Shown: positions 1 to 8,800 of the stretch, one piece after another
Position numbering within the stretch: position 1 is the first letter of the stretch
Layout of the letters: each line of letters begins with the position of its first letter
From: JBCDAP01 sp038747915
GTDB lineage: Bacteria > Planctomycetota > Phycisphaerae > Phycisphaerales > UBA1924
DNA: 28,227 nucleotides
Assembly (NCBI GenBank): GCA_038747915.1
Contig: JBCDJJ010000044.1
Location: 1 to 28,227 of the forward strand
Direction: 5' to 3'
Notes under the pieces: model-generated
Databases searched by the model: none
The model's input: only the letters and a program-made list of their open reading frames with translations
Told to the model about the DNA's origin: nothing
Position numbers and translations under genes: made by a program

Positions 1-1757
1 CAGGCGCCGATGACAATGACGGTTGCTTGACTCGTGCCCGCGCCGGGTTCGAGGGAGATGGGAATTGGGGCGGCGTCGTAGGCGGGGCTGTCGAGTGAGA
101 CCTCGTACTCGCCGTGGAATCCGCGGAGTTCGACGATGCCGCCTGTGCCGGTGGGGAGTGACTCGTTGGTCGCCCACTCGCTCAGGAGATCGACGTAGCG
201 CTGACCGGCCTCGTTGAGGGTGAAGTCGGTATCGACGATGGCGGCATCGGGGCCGATGCCGTGGTTGCCGGCCCACCATCCCCAGAGGGTGACGCCGTCG
301 ACCGCGGGGTGGCTGAAGGCGACGCGGTAGAACTTCTCGAGATCGTCGGCGCGTTCGTTGACGTCGGGTCGGAGGAGGTCGAACTCGGTGAGGCGGATCG
401 GGAGGCCGACGGCGGCGAGGATGTCGAGGCGCTCGCGGATCCACCGGGCGATGATCGGGCGGTTGTTGAAGTGGCACTGCGCGCCGATGCCGTGGACGGG
501 CATGCCCGCGTCGAGGAAGCCCTGGGCCTGGTCGGCGTAGTTCTCGGCTTCGGCGCCGTTGAGGCCGCCGCCGACGACGCTGAAGTCGTTGAGGAAGAGC
601 TTGGCGGAGGGGTCGAGCTGGGCGGCTCGATGGAACATCCAGGGGCGGATGGGGCAGATCGAGCAAGGGATGGGGTCGAGGCGGTCGGTGAGGTAGCTCA
701 CGTGCAGCATCTCGTTGTTGACATCCCAGTGGTCGACATCGTCGGCGTAGCGGCCGAGCAGCTCGTCGATGCGTTCCTGGAGTTCGCCGACGACGCGGGC
801 GTCGCTCAGGCCGGGCAGCCAGTCGGGCAGGTTCTTCTCGGCGGCCCAGAAGATGTTGTGGCCGTAGATGTCGAGGTCGTTCGCCTCGCAGAACTGCACG
901 ACGGCATCGGGTCGGGACCAGTCGGGCTGATCGCGGTTGCGCTCGGTCTGTCTCCACTTGAAGGCGTTGCGCGGTGTGGCCCACTCGAAGAGCGTGGGGA
1001 ACATCTCCATGTAGGGCACGTTGTTGGCCTGGAGTTCGGGGGCTTCCAGGGTAGCGCCGAAGGCAAAATGGTGGCGGACCTGCGCGATGTTGAGTGTGCT
1101 GTCTCCGACGGTGGCGCCGTTGACATCGACGACGCGGATCTCGAGGTCACGCTTGCGGTGCTGCTCGATGCCGGCGTCGGCGAGCTGGCGCCAGTTGGGA
1201 TCTTCCTCGTAGACGGTGACCGACCAGTCGTCGAAGGAGAAGGGGTCGGCGGGATCGCCGTCGGCGCCGTCGAAGCGGGTCTGAACGAGGAGGCGGAGGT
1301 CCGGCTGGGGGCCTTCGTAGACGAAGGGGAAGATGCCGCGGAGGGTGACCCACTCGCCGGGCTGGCTGGTGCGGCGGGCAGCGGTGAAGCCTTGGGTGGT
1401 CTGGCCGTCGTTGGTGCGGATTCTCCCTTGGATGTCGTCGGCTTCGGGGCCGTCGATGCGGCCGGCGCCGGTGACGAGGAGGATGGTGCCCGATGGCAGC
1501 GTGGCGGAGAAATCTTGGGCTGGGCCGGAGGTCCAGTTGTTGCGGCTGGTGACGCGGCCGTGGAAGGCGCCCTCGAAGGGGGAGTCGGACACCACGGAGA
1601 GTGTGGAGCCGGTTTGGATCCAGGGTGATTGGCCGTTCTCGAAGCCCGGGTTGGTGATGAAGTTCTGGGCGGACCCACCGAAGGCGATGACCGCTGCGGC
1701 GATCGTGGGCGTGATGTAGGGCGGAGCGGTGCGCGGCACGGGTGAGTTCCTTTTCAT
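1..1757 (-). CDS. Secreted GH10 endo-beta-1,4-xylanase with N-terminal CBM4/9-like domain (partial, 3' end beyond window)
   Basis: Predicted to cleave beta-1,4-xylosidic bonds of xylan outside the cytoplasm. The visible 585 residues begin with a hydrophobic export signal (about residues 15-30, ending GGSAQ), then a CBM4/9-type carbohydrate-binding module (about 31-182; starts ITNPGFENG, ends with the FSFDDWSV strand), then a GH10 barrel (about 205-530). The acid/base glutamate is E349 in HWDVNNEM and the nucleophile E458 in RLTEFD, both fitting GH10; VTLWGWW near the barrel end also fits. The ATG is at 1757-1755 and its first bases form an ATGA overlap with the stop of the upstream sulfatase, which supports this start and suggests translational coupling. 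The gene is last of the visible minus-strand operon (prepilin-like, sulfatase, xylanase). The C-terminus is missing, so whether it carries an EF-hand tail like its neighbours is unknown. Family assignment is firm; the preferred xylan is inferred. Confidence 0.92.
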   Translation of the reverse strand, partial: MKRNSPVPRTAPPYITPTIAAAVIAFGGSAQNFITNPGFENGQSPWIQTGSTLSVVSDSPFEGAFHGRVTSRNNWTSGPAQDFSATLPSGTILLVTGAGRIDGPEADDIQGRIRTNDGQTTQGFTAARRTSQPGEWVTLRGIFPFVYEGPQPDLRLLVQTRFDGADGDPADPFSFDDWSVTVYEEDPNWRQLADAGIEQHRKRDLEIRVVDVNGATVGDSTLNIAQVRHHFAFGATLEAPELQANNVPYMEMFPTLFEWATPRNAFKWRQTERNRDQPDWSRPDAVVQFCEANDLDIYGHNIFWAAEKNLPDWLPGLSDARVVGELQERIDELLGRYADDVDHWDVNNEMLHVSYLTDRLDPIPCSICPIRPWMFHRAAQLDPSAKLFLNDFSVVGGGLNGAEAENYADQAQGFLDAGMPVHGIGAQCHFNNRPIIARWIRERLDILAAVGLPIRLTEFDLLRPDVNERADDLEKFYRVAFSHPAVDGVTLWGWWAGNHGIGPDAAIVDTDFTLNEAGQRYVDLLSEWATNESLPTGTGGIVELRGFHGEYEVSLDSPAYDAAPIPISLEPGAGTSQATVIVIGA

Positions 1758-4375
1758 GGTGCCTCGGCGCTCGGGAAGGCGTAGGCGTTGAACAGCGTGA
1801 GATCGATGCTGTCGATGATGTTGGATCCGTCGATGTCGGCGGATGGGTCGGCGAGCGCGGCGCGTGTGGCGAGCTCGGCGACGTCGAAGGCGTCGGTGGA
1901 GCCGTCGGCGTTGAGATCGGTGGGCTCGGTGTTTTTCAGGGCGAGTGTGGTACGGCCGTCACCGTTGTCGGTGACGGTGAAGACAGCGTCGAAGCTCAGC
2001 GCGAGGTCGTTTGCGGTGTGGCCGTCGAGGCGGAGCCGGCCGGCGGTCCAGAGGGACTCGAAATCGGCGGCGCTCAGCCGGGTGATGAGTCGGCCGCGCG
2101 ATCCCGTCTCGAAGCCGATCCAGTCGTTCGCGGTGTCACCGGCGTCGCCGAAACGGATCGGGTCGGGGTTGGTGAGTGTGAGCACGCCGTCGCCGCGACC
2201 GAAGACCACGGTCTTGGCGCCGGGGGTGGCGATGTTGAGCACGCCGAAGGCGAGCACGACCGCCTGGGCGGATCCGCGGTGGATGCGGACCGAACCGTCG
2301 CCCTTGGAGAGCCGCAAGAAGTTGTTGCCGACCGAGAGGTCGAGGGTGCCTCCGTCGATGACGAGCGTGCTGCCCTCGTCGATGCGGATGGCGCTGTTCT
2401 GATCGCGGAGGGTGCCGCCCTCGAGTCGCCAGACAGTGTTGCTCGTGATGGCGCTGAGCTGGGAGCCGGCGCTGATGAAGTCGAAGATGCCGCGGCGTTG
2501 GATGACGCGAGTGGTACTGACAGCGTTGTCGGCGGAGCCGTCGACGAAGAGGAAGGCGGTGGCGCTGGTCTGCTCGCCGGGGATCATGGCGTCGAGCTCG
2601 GCGGTGTAGCTGATCCAGTTGGCGGGGGTGTGGAAGTCACCGCCGAGGAAGTTGACACCGTTCTGGCTCGGCGCAGCGCCCGGGCGAGAGTAGCCCTGGC
2701 TGACGTAGCTCTGGAGGGTGGCGAGCATGTCGGCGATGTCGGCGGTGTAGGCGGGGTCGTTGATCTTGTTGGACTGCTCGCCGAGGTCGTTGTGGAGGTT
2801 GTAGAACTGCTCGGTGACGAGGTCGAGGAAGTCGAGTCCGTCGCCGAAGCGGTCGTTGGTGTCGGCGAAGTCACTCTCGCGTGTGCGGAGTTTGAGGTCG
2901 CCGCGGCGCATGAGCAGGCGCTCTTTGAACTTGTAGACGAGGTCGATGGTGCGGGTGGTGCTGGTGTTGGTGAGTGCGGGGAGGATGTTGTCGCTATCGA
3001 CGGCTTCGGTGGGGTGCAGGTCGTGGCCGACGATGGCGGCGACGGTGGCGAAGAAATCCTGCTGACCGATGAGGGCGTCTGAGACGGCGCCGGCGGGGAT
3101 GCGGCCGGGCCAGGCGGCGATCATGGGGACGCGTGTGCCGCCTTCCCACGGGGTGCCTTTCTTTCCGCGGAAGGGGGTGACGACGCCATCGCTCGGTTGA
3201 GGGGCGCCGCCGACAGCGGGCAGGGCGCGGAGATCGGAGCCGTTGTCGGACGTGAAGATGAAGAGCGTGTTGTCGATGAGTTTCTGACCCGGGGCGCGCG
3301 GGTCGTCGGTGGTGTCGAGGAAGTCCAGCAGCAGGCCGACGATCACATCATTCTCTTTGACCATCTTGGCGCGTTCGGTCGGGCCGTTGGTGCCGGGCGT
3401 GCCGCGTGAGGGTGGGACGTAGTAGGGGTCCCAGTGGGTGTCTTCCTCGGGGTCGTAGAGCGGGTCGTTTGGTTCGGGGATGCCGTCGTCGTCGTCGTCG
3501 GGCCCGAGCATGACGGGGACTGGGCCGCCGGCGACGGTGACATCGGTGGTGAGCGAGACGCCTTCGATCTGGTCGTCGACCACCCAGGGGGTGTGGTTGC
3601 TGTGCGAGGCGAAGAAGACGAAGAAGGGGTCGTGACCTCGGCTCGCGAGGTGGGCGTCGAGGTCGGCCTGCATGGAGTCGACGTTGACCTGCTGGATCTT
3701 CTCGATGAAGTCAGGGTTGTCGGCGGGCTGCCAGAGGAGGGCATCGGGCGCGTTGATGGGGACGACCTCGCCGGCGGCGTTGAAGGAGAGGTACTGGTGG
3801 TCGCGGATCATCGACGAGCCGTTGGCGAAGTTGCCGGGTGTGCCGGTGAAGGTGTCGAAGCCGACCTGGAGCGGGCCTTCGTCCATCAGGCCGGTGCCTT
3901 CTTTGTCGCCTTGGACCCCCAGGTGCCACTTGCCGTAGCCGTAGGTGCCGTAGCCGTGGCGCTGGAGCATCGACGGGATGGTGGTGCGATCGCCGGGGAA
4001 GTAGGTGCCCTTGACGTCTTGGCCTTCGAAGCCGACCCGCTGTTTGAGCGGGGAGCGGAAGGACAGTGCGCCGCTCAGTATGGAGATGCGGCTCGGCGTG
4101 CAGACGGCTGACGAGGAGTGGGCGTCGGTGTAGATGGTGCCGAGCGCAGCGAGCCGCTCGAGTTCGGGCGTGTCGAGTTGGTGCTCGTCGGGATTGCCGG
4201 CGAGGGCCTGGTAGACGGACGAATCGCCGACGCCCATGTCATCGACGTAGAAGAGGATGATGTTAGGCGGCACGAGCGTCGAGCCGGCGGTGGCGACGCC
4301 CGCAGCTGCTGCGGTTGCGATGGTCGAGAGTGCTCGGCGGGTTCGCGTGGTGGAGAGTTGGTGGAGGGATGGCAT
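1754..4375 (-). CDS. Secreted type I (formylglycine) sulfatase with beta-rich C-terminal region and EF-hand tail
   Basis: Predicted to hydrolyse sulfate esters, probably on a polysaccharide, in the periplasm or at the cell surface. The 873-residue product has a signal region (about 10-35), the metal-binding start NIILFYVDDMG (D45, D46), the modification motif C92-T-P-S-R whose cysteine would become formylglycine, the GKWHLG motif (148-153), H261 in HSNHTPW and a metal-site FTSDNG (374-379). Residues about 290-335 form an acidic Gly/Pro-rich insertion within the catalytic domain. From about 580 the protein is beta-rich (GGTL..., IDEGSTLVIDGGTLDL), like repeat regions of surface proteins. Residues 817-873 hold two EF-hand loops (DLNADGSTDAFD and DIDGSNIIDSID), a dockerin-like module. 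The gene lies 93 bp after the prepilin-like gene and overlaps the xylanase start by four bases (ATGA). The enzyme class is firm; the sulfated substrate is not readable from sequence, though the xylanase neighbour points to sulfated xylan. Confidence 0.93.
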   Translation of the reverse strand: MPSLHQLSTTRTRRALSTIATAAAAGVATAGSTLVPPNIILFYVDDMGVGDSSVYQALAGNPDEHQLDTPELERLAALGTIYTDAHSSSAVCTPSRISILSGALSFRSPLKQRVGFEGQDVKGTYFPGDRTTIPSMLQRHGYGTYGYGKWHLGVQGDKEGTGLMDEGPLQVGFDTFTGTPGNFANGSSMIRDHQYLSFNAAGEVVPINAPDALLWQPADNPDFIEKIQQVNVDSMQADLDAHLASRGHDPFFVFFASHSNHTPWVVDDQIEGVSLTTDVTVAGGPVPVMLGPDDDDDGIPEPNDPLYDPEEDTHWDPYYVPPSRGTPGTNGPTERAKMVKENDVIVGLLLDFLDTTDDPRAPGQKLIDNTLFIFTSDNGSDLRALPAVGGAPQPSDGVVTPFRGKKGTPWEGGTRVPMIAAWPGRIPAGAVSDALIGQQDFFATVAAIVGHDLHPTEAVDSDNILPALTNTSTTRTIDLVYKFKERLLMRRGDLKLRTRESDFADTNDRFGDGLDFLDLVTEQFYNLHNDLGEQSNKINDPAYTADIADMLATLQSYVSQGYSRPGAAPSQNGVNFLGGDFHTPANWISYTAELDAMIPGEQTSATAFLFVDGSADNAVSTTRVIQRRGIFDFISAGSQLSAITSNTVWRLEGGTLRDQNSAIRIDEGSTLVIDGGTLDLSVGNNFLRLSKGDGSVRIHRGSAQAVVLAFGVLNIATPGAKTVVFGRGDGVLTLTNPDPIRFGDAGDTANDWIGFETGSRGRLITRLSAADFESLWTAGRLRLDGHTANDLALSFDAVFTVTDNGDGRTTLALKNTEPTDLNADGSTDAFDVAELATRAALADPSADIDGSNIIDSIDLTLFNAYAFPSAEAP

Positions 4376-4468
4376 GGTTCGTGGTTCGTTGGTTCGCGCA
4401 CCGTCTGCTGCTGCGTTGACTGGAACGACGCTCGTGTGTGCCCGGGAGGTGAGATGGCGGCCGCGTGA

Positions 4469-5356
4469 TCAGTCGTATTGAGACGGCTCGAAGAGCTGCC
4501 ACATCTCGCGGATGATCTCCTCGGCCTCTTCGGGATCGCCGTTGCGGCCGGCGGCCTGGACCCAGAGCTGTTCGGCGGTGTAGGAGGCGACCGAGCCGTC
4601 GAATGCTGCGGCGTTGGCGGCGCCGTCCGATGAGCCGTGGCGGTAGGCGACGCGGTGCGGCGTGTCGGGATCGACGGTCGATTGATCCTTGAAGCGAGCC
4701 TCGCCGTGGATGTCGTAGAGCGCGGGATCGGCGATGTCTTCGCCGTTGTTGCGCTCGAAGCCGGAGCGCCACCCGATGTTGTCAATGAAGTGGATGGTGC
4801 GGAAGGGTGTGCGGAGGGTGACGGTGCGGACGGAGGCGTTGGCGAAGCTGTTGAACTCGAAGCCTTGTGTATTCTCGCCGTAGGCGTTGGCGATCTCGGC
4901 TCGTTCGCCGGTGGGGTCGGCCTCGGATTTGAAAGCGGCTTCGGCGAGTGGGCAGGCGTAGGCAGCGGGCCAGCTGTCCCACTCGAAGCCGTTGGTATCG
5001 GCGCTGTTGCCGTTGTCGAGTTCGGCGTGTGTGCCCATGTTGGCGAGGAAAGCGGGGTTGTTGCGCCAGTACCACCGGCTCTCGCCGTCGTCTCCGTCGA
5101 CGAGGACCTCGCCGGGCTGGAGTGTCCAGGTGGGGACGTAGTGATCGTCGAAGTCGGTGGCGTAGGTGGCGGAGGCGATGGCCATTTGTCTGAGATTGGA
5201 CTTGCAGAGCATGTCCTGGGCGGATCGCCGCGCCTGCCCGAGGGCTGGGAGGAGGAGCCCGACGAGGAGCGCGATCACGGCGACGACGACGAGCAACTCG
5301 ATCAGGGTGAAGCCATGCGGACGTGTTGCTGGAGATCTGTGGGGTGTGTGCGCCAT
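4469..5356 (-). CDS. Prepilin-like protein (type II secretion/type IV pilin leader), H-X-DG type
   Basis: The 295-residue product carries a class III prepilin leader: cleavage is expected between G15 and F16 in HGFTLIELL, with the conserved E20 at mature position +5 and a hydrophobic helix to about residue 36. The rest is a soluble, probably extracellular domain. Near the C-terminus there is an RHG...AAFDGS segment that recalls the planctomycete H-X9-DG motif, but here twelve residues separate His from DG. The frame is open up to 5698, but the upstream part has no pilin features, so the ATG at 5356 directly before the leader is chosen. It is first in the minus-strand operon with the sulfatase and xylanase; a 20-bp LacI-type palindrome lies 136 bp upstream. 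Such proteins are very common in Planctomycetes and their exact role (pseudopilin, surface fibre, substrate capture) is not established. Confidence 0.88.
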   Translation of the reverse strand: MAHTPHRSPATRPHGFTLIELLVVVAVIALLVGLLLPALGQARRSAQDMLCKSNLRQMAIASATYATDFDDHYVPTWTLQPGEVLVDGDDGESRWYWRNNPAFLANMGTHAELDNGNSADTNGFEWDSWPAAYACPLAEAAFKSEADPTGERAEIANAYGENTQGFEFNSFANASVRTVTLRTPFRTIHFIDNIGWRSGFERNNGEDIADPALYDIHGEARFKDQSTVDPDTPHRVAYRHGSSDGAANAAAFDGSVASYTAEQLWVQAAGRNGDPEEAEEIIREMWQLFEPSQYD

Positions 5357-5491
5357 GGGTGTGTCTCGATCGGCGTGAGTGTCGTGGATCACGGTTCGGA
5401 CTCTCGCTCCGGTGGTGCGGAGACGACTGAAGGATGGCTGGGCGGTGTCTCGATGGCGAGCACTTGCTCGGTGAATCACTCTGGACAGTCT

Positions 5492-5511
5492 ATTTTCAAT
5501 CGATTGCAAAT
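5492..5511. promoter_or_regulatory. Candidate LacI/GalR-family operator
   Basis: The 20-mer ATTTTCAATCGATTGCAAAT is an inverted repeat with one mismatched pair; the inner CAATCGATTG is perfect. Its centre (CG flanked by A/T, with the GCAA/TTGC type outer bases) matches the general shape of LacI-family operators. It lies 136 bp upstream of the prepilin start and about 385 bp upstream of the divergent repeat-protein gene. No LacI-family gene is in the window, so the binding protein is unknown. Confidence 0.45.
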
Positions 5512-5697
5512 ACAAGCTGATGAAATGTTTTTTCGCGGGTTCGTACGTAACTCTCCGGAGTCTGATGGCTTCTTGGGCTTCTATCGGCGATCTGACGCCT
5601 CGATCGCGCTTTCGCTCGTTGAATATGTGTGAAACAGTGGGGCGTCGTGCGGCGATCTGTGCGGGCTCTGTGGAAATATCTGGGGTGATCCTTTGCA

Positions 5698-5715
5698 TCT
5701 GATATCGTTTGCAGA
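5698..5715. promoter_or_regulatory. Second, weaker LacI-like site
   Basis: TCTGATATCGTTTGCAGA is an imperfect inverted repeat (TCTG...CAGA arms, central CG; six of nine pairs match). Just before it, TTTGCATCT at 5692-5700 repeats the right half (TTTGCAGAT). It resembles the site at 5492-5511 in centre and half-site, and lies 180 bp before the start of the plus-strand repeat protein. Weak on its own; noted because of the better site nearby. Confidence 0.25.
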
Positions 5716-5894
5716 TAGATTCAACGAGGCAGACATGACGCCCGATGGTGCGTCAGACGTGTTTTCGATGCCGATCCCGGTCCGAGCGAGAGTCTCTTTC
5801 GAGCACCATTCAGCGGTTCATTCAGCTGCGAGGTGCGTCTCACCTGAGTAAATCGTTTGACTTACCGATTCCCTTTGTGACGAGGTCTCACGAC

Positions 5895-8800
5895 ATGACA
5901 CGTGCAGTCATCCGCATGCTTGCAGGCACGATCGCCTTCGCTGGCGCCGCTTCCGCGCAAAGCCCGAACATCTATGAAGGGTTCGACATTCCGTTCCAGC
6001 AAGACGTTGGCCCTGGTGCCGGCTCATCCGGCTTTGGGTGGCTCGGTGACTGGGCGGTGAGTGTCGATGGTCCCGAAACCACGCCCCCGTTCACCGCGGT
6101 CGGCCCCGAGGGGCTCGGGCAATTTGGGTCGTGGGGGCCGGATCAGGACGGCACGGACCCTGAAAACCTCGACTTTGGTGGGTACACCAGCGGGGGGTTT
6201 ACGACCGGTCGGTCGATTCGGCGCAGCTCAGGTGCTGGCATCGGTGTGATCACCCGTCTGCTCGATCCGGCGGCGCTCTCCGCAGGCCTTGTGGAGGGTG
6301 GCGAGCTCTGGTTCAGCGTTCTTGTTGAGGTGCCGGCCACAGTTGCCAACTTCGGGCTGCTGATCGGGGCCGAGGGATTCGAGCCGGCGACGCTTCAGCC
6401 TGCGGACACCGGCGATGACCGCGGATTCGGCTTCCAGATCCGTGCGGGTCAGCCTGACCTCATCGCCCGCGGATGGCAGGGTGGGGGGTTCCTCGGCGCG
6501 GGTCCGGGTCTGCCGTTGGCGGGCGCGGATGAGCTGCTGGTGATCGTGCGGTATCAGTTCGTCGCGGGTCTCGACACGCTCACGGTGTACACATTGACCG
6601 AGAGCGATGTCGGCGCGACCCTCAGCTCGTTGCCCACGTCGGTCTTCGAGGTGGCGATGGATCCAGCGGACTTCGTGGTGGTGTCGGGTTACGACGCGGC
6701 CAACACCCGCTTCGATGAGATCCGGATCTCGGCTGTGGGGCCGGGTGGTGATGTGCAGGCTGCATTAGACGATGTGGCACCGGGGATGAACCTCGATTCG
6801 GAGACCACGTTCTCCGGCGCGAACGTGTACGAGCCGTTTGACATTGACTTCCAGCAGCCGGTCGGCGGCCCGGATGGGTCGAGCGGCTTTGGGTGGGCCG
6901 GCGATTGGTCCTTCGCGAGCGCGGACGGCGGTGTGGCGCCGGAAGGTGCCGGCACGAGCGGCTCGTGGGGCGACGATCAGGATGGCATGGCCCCCGACAA
7001 CCTTGATTTCAGCGGCTACACCTCGAGCGGTGCGACCGCTGGCCGGTCCATTCGTCGCACCTCCGGCGCGGGCGCGGGTGTCATCACTCGCGTGCTCGAT
7101 CCGGATGTGCTCGCCTCGGTGAGGAGTGACGACGCGGGCGAGATCTGGCTCAGCGTGTTGCTTGAGACACCGAGCTCCAACGGTGGCTTTGGGTTCTTGC
7201 TCGGCGACACGGGGTTCAACCCGGTGACCTCGCAGCCGTTCGACGACGCTGGCACCGGCGAGGATGACCGCGGGTTTGGGTTCCAGATCCAGGGCAACAC
7301 TGGCGAACTCTTCGCTCGCGGGTGGAAGGGAGACGGTTTCATTGGCGGCGGTGAGCCACGGCTCGTGCCTGGTCGTGGCGCAGAGCTGCTCGTGATCGTT
7401 CGGTATCAGCTGAATGCCGGTGGTGAGGACACGCTGACGGTCTACCTGGCGACCGAGAACGACGATGGTCGTGAGCTGAGCCAGCTACCGTCATCTATTT
7501 ACAACGTGTTCATCAATGCAGACGATCTGCAGCTGATCTCGATCAACGATCCGAGTCAGCATCGCCTGGATGAGATCCGCGTGGCGGTGCTCGCGGATGG
7601 GCAGAGCCCGCAGGTCTCGCTCGATGCGGTGGCGCCCGGCATGGGTCTGTCGCTTGGCCTTGCTGACACCGGCATCTACGAGCCCTTTGACATTCCCTTC
7701 CAGCAGGCTGTTGGCGGCCCGGATGGGTCGAGCGGCTTTGGGTGGAGTGGGGACTGGGCGGTCACGCTCAGTCCTGACGCCAGCGCCGGTCCGGCTGGCA
7801 CGGGGGCGAGCGGCTCGTTCGGTCCTGATCAGGACGGCATGGGGGCGGACAACTTTGACTTTGCGGGGTACACGAGCGGCGGATTTACGGATGGGCGGTC
7901 GGTCCGTCGCAGCCCCGCTGCGGGCGAGTCGGCGTCGACTCGTGCCTTCGCGTCTGACGCGATCGCGAACGGTCTGGCCGAGGGCGCCGAGATCTGGGGC
8001 AGTCTTCTGGTGCAGTACACAGGCTTCAATTCTCAGTTTGGTCTTGGCCTCGGTGCGACCGCGTTTGATCCCGATGCGCGGGTGCCACTTGGTACCGATG
8101 CGGACCGGATGTTCGGCTTCGACATCTTTACGAGCGGCGGTGTGAACTCGCTGCGTGCTCGCGGGTGGAAGGGCGGCGGGTTCATCGGTGGTGGTTCGCC
8201 GACCATCCCCGTTGCGTTCGGCGAGGAGATGCTAATCGTCTTCCGGATGGAGATCGTTGGCGGGCAGGACACGCTCACGGTGTGGAAGGTCGGTGAGAAT
8301 GATTCGGGGAGCTTCTTGAGCAGCTTGCCGAACTCGGTGCTGACGGCGGCGATCGACCCGTCGTTGTTCTCGGTGGTCGCCCAGTTTGAGACCGGCAATG
8401 CGTTCTGGGACGAGCTGCGGATCGTGAGTGTGCCCGTCGGTGGTGATCCGGAGGCGGCGCTCGACGTGGTGGCGCCCGGCATGGACTTGGATATCGAGCC
8501 GCTCCCGGTGCTCTCGTTCACCGATGACGCGGCCGATGTGTACGAGCCGTTCGCCATGCCGACCGGTGTGCCGGTGGACAAACAGGGCTCCGGCAAGGGC
8601 TGGGGCGAGATCGGCACGGACGCCTCGACCGCGAGCCGGTGGGTAACGACGACGATCGGTGGGGAGCAGGTTGTGCTGGACGGCGCGAACGACCTGCCGA
8701 GTCTCTTTGGGACGCCGGAGCTTGTCTTCAACGGGACGGCCGCCCAGCGCGATGACACGAGCGGTGCGTCGAGCATTACCCGGATGATCGATCCGCTGCT

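Larger units (their letters stand above)
5357..5894. promoter_or_regulatory. Divergent promoter region between the prepilin-sulfatase-xylanase operon and the large repeat protein
   Basis: About 540 bp without a convincing gene. Reading frames continue through it on both strands as extensions of the flanking genes, but those extensions carry neither signal peptide nor pilin leader. The stretch around 5480-5530 is more AT-rich than its surroundings and holds a LacI-type palindrome; a second related site lies at 5698-5715. No clear -35/-10 pair could be assigned with confidence for either direction. Confidence 0.5.

Noticed and set aside
261..1628. 455-codon open frame on the plus strand
   Set aside because: Antisense to the GH10 xylanase, whose catalytic motifs are plain on the minus strand; the plus product is low-complexity Gly/Val/Glu.
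1742..3082. 446-codon open frame on the plus strand
   Set aside because: Antisense to the sulfatase, with the same compositional artefact and no domain.
5357..5698. N-terminal extension of the prepilin-like gene
   Set aside because: The extra 114 residues would bury the prepilin leader, which must be near the N-terminus to be cleaved.
5745..5894. N-terminal extension of the repeat protein
   Set aside because: It would put 50 polar residues before the signal peptide; the ATG at 5895 has its own GAGG sequence.
5967..8534. CRISPR-like periodic repeats
   Set aside because: The only regular repeats are the ~855-bp in-frame protein modules; no short repeat-spacer array exists in the window.
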